From contig WBMV01001904.1 in NCBI GenBank assembly GCA_013396655.1, forward strand, positions 1-64,000: a stretch of DNA of 64,000 bases, given 5' to 3'. Below the pieces are notes generated by a model. It was not told where the DNA came from. It worked only from the letters and a program-made list of their open reading frames with translations, and searched no databases. Source of the stretch: Campylorhamphus procurvoides. Lineage: Eukaryota > Chordata > Aves > Passeriformes > Dendrocolaptidae. Within the stretch, counting starts at the first letter, position 1. Each line of letters starts with the position of its first letter. The position numbers and the translations under genes were made by a program. Shown piece after piece: positions 59,814 to 64,000 of the stretch.

Positions 59814-59908
59814 CTTTCCTCTTTTTCTCTCTCCCCTCCTCACTTTCCCTTCTCCCTCTCTCCCTTCCTTTGCCTGATACTTTTTCTTTGAGGTCTGAAG
59901 AGGAATCT
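59814..59908 (-). promoter_or_regulatory. AQP1 5' UTR, purine-rich
   Basis: Between the inferred start site and the ATG, the sense strand is rich in G and A (GGAAGGGAGAGAGGGAGAAG and similar) from 59817 to about 59872. It has no upstream ATG. The start context is GGAAAGATGG. The 5' boundary is estimated as about 25-30 bp downstream of the TATA box. Confidence 0.55.
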
Positions 59909-59930
59909 GGAGGAAAAATACAGTCCTTGG

Positions 59931-59940
59931 ATTATTTATA
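59931..59940 (-). promoter_or_regulatory. AQP1 TATA box
   Basis: The minus strand reads CCCTATAAATAAT, a near-ideal TATA box, 118-127 bp upstream of the AQP1 start codon. Mammalian AQP1 is also known to have a TATA-containing proximal promoter. The position implies a short 5' UTR of about 90 bp. Confidence 0.75.
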
Positions 59941-60305
59941 GGGCTTTGGGTGGTCTGTAGGAGGGAAGGGGTGTTGCACAAAAGGAGGAAAGAACATCTA
60001 CATAGATGCTGACTGTTAGATTGATGTAAGACACTGTTTGCCTGCCAAAGTTTTTTCTTCCTTTTTTTTTTTTTCCCTTTCCCCTCCCAGAGCAGCGTTC
60101 GATCTCTGCCGCTGGTTTTAAGAGGCTTTTCAAAATTCCTGGAAGAAACCTTTAGGAGCTCCTCAGGAATTTTGCCCTCTACTTCTTTAACTCCCGTGTC
60201 ATCGTTCAGCTCGGGGATTGGAACGAAAGCTTTGATGGGATTTCTGTCTCGAGCCGGACTGAAACAAAAAGCAAAGTTCTCTGTGCAGGCTGGTGAGTTA
60301 TTCAC

Positions 60306-63300
60306 GCTGAGCTTCAGCGGCGGCAGAGAACAGCTGAGAGGAGGAAATGGGACTGACAGCTAAAGCCCCACTCTGCAGGCTTCAGTACCTCTGTTTCGTG
60401 TGGAAACAGGTAGAAATGTCCCTTCTGCTGGCTCCAGGAGGTGTTTCAGATGCCAAGTCTGTATGGACACACTTCTGCACTTCCACAGCTCACACGAGCT
60501 GCTGCTCACTGAGGAGGGATCAGTTCTCATCTCTGTATAAAGCTGGCATAACACTGAGAGTAAGCTGGAGACTCTCCATGGGTGCAATTTGGATGCTGAG
60601 GAGTGGGTGATTTTTTTTCCTTTTGTTTTACTATTTTATTTTAATTTATGTCATTTCTTCCCTTTTTTTCTCCAAAATGCAGAGGTGTCTCAGGGTTCCC
60701 CCAGGCTTATTCTGCCAACCAGCAGGAAAAAAACCAGTTAGGGGCTTCCTAGCCCGCATCCTCCAGTGAAAGCTTGTGTCCCACCACCCTGCCAAGGGTC
60801 AGCTCAGCTGTCCTGGTTGTCCCCAGGGAGATTGGCTGCTGCCCCTGAGCCACAGGACTGGCCCGAGACAGAGACAGAGGGGAGAGCAAGGGAGCAGGGA
60901 AATTACATGCTTGGTTTTGCAGACAAAATGAGTGTCCCAGCAGAGCCAGAGCGTCTCTCGGAGCAAAAGGTCTGAGTGCCTGGTTTCTCTCAGCGGGACT
61001 CGCACACACGACTCGGATTAACCCCTGTGCTCTCAGATCTCTGCCTGCTCGAACAGCTGGGGGTACCTCCATCTGTGCATCAGAGGCTTTGCTCTGACTT
61101 CAAGCCAAGGAAAATCTGATCCAGAGTCAGGAACTAATTCCCCAGACACAGCTCTTGAAGGATGGGTATTTAAAATCAGCCTGCTTCTCTGCCTCCTCTT
61201 TTTTTTTCTCCCTCTTCTTACCTTAGTGCACTGGTGACATCTTCTAAATTGTACTTAAATTAATTCAAGGCTTTTTCATTTGGGCAATATGTCAGTAAGA
61301 AGGAAAAAAATCAAACATACACCTGGTTGGTATTAGACAGTCAATAAGGGCGTTTAAAATATATTTGGTTTTCAAAAGATGATTCAGTGACAAAGCTGAA
61401 AACTGTTTAAATAAAAATCCAGATGTCTGCAGCCAGTCATCCCCAAGTTATAATTCTTTCTAGGCATCAGATGTTCTTGATTTTTCATATAGCCAACTTT
61501 ATTTCCTTCTGTTTTATAATACACAAGAGAACTGTACAAGTGGAAAAAAAAGGAAAAAGCAAAGAAAAGGAGAACAAATCAATTATTGGTTTTACCCTTC
61601 TAATTACAGTGGGACTTCAATGAGGAACTGCATGAGACACATCAAAAATAAAATTTATCTAAATAATAGTAGATGGTGGAATTTTAACATAAGATACAAT
61701 TGATCCCAGTTGTATCCTGCTCCGTGAAACTTTTTATTTACTGAAAACAATCTCTGAGATTTGAAGATCTTGAGTGACCACCTTCCCTGGTCCCACCAAG
61801 GAGATGCCCAAGACACAGGGCATGTGTCACACACCTCAGGGAACTGGAGACAGCAGAGCTCTAAGAATAGTTTACAAGAGTTTCCATGTGTCCCAAATTG
61901 GCACCTGTGGGATGGAGCTGCCCAGATAGTCAGCCGTGTCCACAGGAAATTCCCTCTTTACTCACTTCTTCCTACAATTAGGAACTGGATGAGCAAACCA
62001 CCTCTGTATCAGTACTGATAAGGTGAGAAAGAATCCCTCCAAGGAAAATTTCTAGGACCCAAGAAAACAGTTTGGGGAAGTATTGCAAAATGCGTCCTTG
62101 ATTTCTACAGTCTCCTCTAGATACCCCTCAGTGCCCTGTGCCAGAGATTAAGCACCAGGAAAGCCAAACCTTTAGCCTGACCAGTGGAATATGTGAATAC
62201 ACAAATTACTTGTGCCTTAAGAGTAGCAGGTTGAGCATCCCCTTGGTGTTGAACCCACTGGTCACCTCACACTTGTGTTTTCATCCTGGGACTCTCCATT
62301 TGTCTCTTCATAACTCTTACCCACCTCTCATTTTATATTTTGGAACTTGGTATTGTCACAGTAACTCCATAAAAAGGTCGTTCAGACAGACAATAAAATC
62401 TGAGATAAATTAAAAACAGAAGCAGTTACAGGGAGTATACACACACAAAAGAGATGTGTGGAGCTATTATCCAATTTTCCTGTCTGTGCTCTGATGTGAA
62501 GTAAATCATGAGCATCTCTGCTGTGTTGTTACTAACTGTTTGCACAGTGGTGATGCCCAGGGCCCCTACACCTTCAGCTCTGGGCAGAAAGACAGCAGAG
62601 ACAGACTTGTCCTGTGTGTAGAAGAACCACCAAGTGGGGACAAAGGAGGGAGTGGCAACAAAAGAACAAATATTCTGCATAAGTAGGGGGAATTGTGGAC
62701 AAATTAAATTACACAACAGCATAAGTGCAATGAGGAAAGAGAAAACGTGGGGAAATAAACCAGCTGGGCTTCTCCAGAAATGTCCACCACAACACAGATC
62801 TAATTGGTGTTCTCCTCATTGTGCCACTTTTCCACCACAAAAGCTCCATTGATGTTACTCAGCTGATGGCAAAGACCACAGTGCTTGGCCAACTGACCTG
62901 TAAATCCACACCCCATAACCACCTGAAGCCAAAAATAATGGAAAACTCCCAGTTTCCTGCATATCAGATAAGCTGGGGTTTGTGCAGACAGCTTTTCTGG
63001 GCTGCACCAAATCACACTTGAAGGTGGGGTTTGAATTTTTGTAGAAATAGAGGTGAGTGCCAACCTCATGTAAGTGTTTAGAACAGGTAATTAAGAACAG
63101 AACTGATGGGAACAAGAGGGAGAAAGTAGCTCTTTGTCTCAGGGGTGTTTCTTCACAGATTTAAACCACTGTACTCCCAACAACCATATGATTTAGATAC
63201 ACTAGAGACAGCTGACTGAAAAATCAAGCATATGGGACTGCATATTTAATTGCCAAGACCCCAAGGACCAAATCATTTGTTGTCTGAAACAGATCAGATT

Positions 63301-64000
63301 TTGGAGTTCTGTAGCACAAATCTCATTTAACATTTCAGTCAGAAAACAAATGTAGTTTAAGTGGTAAGCTCTGTTCTGTGCTCCCACATGTCAAATTGCT
63401 CAGGATTGTTGCTTTTTGAACAAGAAACAAATGTCACTGACTGCAAATTTTGTCTTGGCTAACATGAATTCTCTGGGAATTTCCCTCCTAGGTGAAGGAA
63501 CAGTCAAAGTTGAAGGGCAGAAGGAATGAGTGTCAGTCCAGCAGTGAATCGATTGCAAGAACCAGAGGAACTTCAACAAACCACAATTATTCTGCTCTTG
63601 AGAGGATTAGTTACCCTGGACCCTGCCAGACAAGTCTTTTAGCAGGCAAGCAGCAATTCCAGGAATAATCCATGACATACAACTGCAGAGACAACAGCAA
63701 TTCCCACTTCTGCCCATGGATTTTCACCCCTCTGAGGCATCATCCACTCTCACCCCGTGGAGAAGGGCAAAGCCGTGAATGAGGCAGGGAAGAGCTGGAT
63801 GATTTGTGTTATCTCCTCACAACATCTCAGAAATGGGAAGGAGTCCATCATTCCTGGTTGGAATAGAAATGTTTTCCCACATGTTCTGCTCAGTGCTGTC
63901 CGCACAAGAAGCTGCAGCTCACACGTGGGGTTTCCAATAGGAATAATGCCACTGAATTAAACAGATTTGCACCGATATTCAAGAGTTGCATGCTGACCTC
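60306..64000. other. Region upstream of AQP1, nothing recognised
   Basis: No exon of the gene expected upstream in other vertebrates (MINDY4) could be identified, and no CR1 or LTR was recognised. T-rich runs lie near 60608-60680. Minus frames near 62800-63115 have no family resemblance. The part adjacent to 60306-60400 is moderately GC-rich and may belong to the AQP1 promoter. Confidence 0.5.

Noticed and set aside
59406..60305. A single 299-residue minus-strand protein
   Set aside because: Only its C-terminal 130 residues match aquaporin-1, and the last five codons are past the donor site. The upstream part spans a TATA box, so MASEFKKK is taken as the start; the extension is kept only as a question.
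62640..63115. Possible exon or LTR-like block right of AQP1 (minus frames of 86-98 codons, an AATAAA near 62754)
   Set aside because: No family match that I recognise, no paired splice sites and no LTR termini.
60306..64000. Exons of MINDY4, expected upstream of AQP1 in vertebrates
   Set aside because: I found no stretch with a matching motif and splice sites. The gene probably lies further right.

Overview
The window is nuclear DNA of a bird. The evidence is two vertebrate genes with typical exon-intron structure, many truncated CR1 retrotransposon 3' ends of the avian type, and two copies of an avian endogenous-retrovirus LTR family. There are no bacterial operons or phage genes. I did not find a previously undescribed biological system. 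The window holds a conserved vertebrate gene pair, mobile-element remnants, and a few candidate regulatory sites. Species cannot be named from the sequence alone.

Layout: both genes are on the minus strand, so reading order runs from high to low coordinates. AQP1 (aquaporin-1 water channel) occupies 43113-59813. Its four coding exons give a complete 271-residue protein. A TATA box lies about 120 bp upstream of the start codon. GHRHR (growth hormone-releasing hormone receptor, a class B GPCR) runs from 16050 to the left edge. Eleven coding exons were recovered at splice-site resolution (370 codons: signal peptide, hormone-binding ectodomain and TM1 to about TM6/ECL3). The last exons, carrying TM7 and the tail, were not found and should lie left of position 1. 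Most GHRHR exons are too short to stand out as open reading frames and were located from splice sites, reading-frame continuity and receptor motifs.

The roughly 26 kb between the genes, and the 14-kb first intron of AQP1, hold no recognisable gene. They contain CR1 fragments, a nearly full-length solo LTR with a 200-bp GAA tract, a second LTR apparently interrupted by a CR1 copy, and simple repeats. The 3.7 kb right of the AQP1 promoter shows no recognisable gene.

The two genes are functionally separate: GHRHR couples hypothalamic GHRH to cAMP in pituitary somatotrophs, and AQP1 moves water in erythrocytes, kidney and endothelium. Their adjacency and shared orientation match the AQP1-GHRHR order known in other vertebrates. 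This identifies the receptor as orthologous GHRHR rather than another class B paralogue. Candidate control sites are a POU1F1-like and a CRE-like motif just upstream of GHRHR, the AQP1 TATA box, and a three-GATA cluster in AQP1 intron 1.
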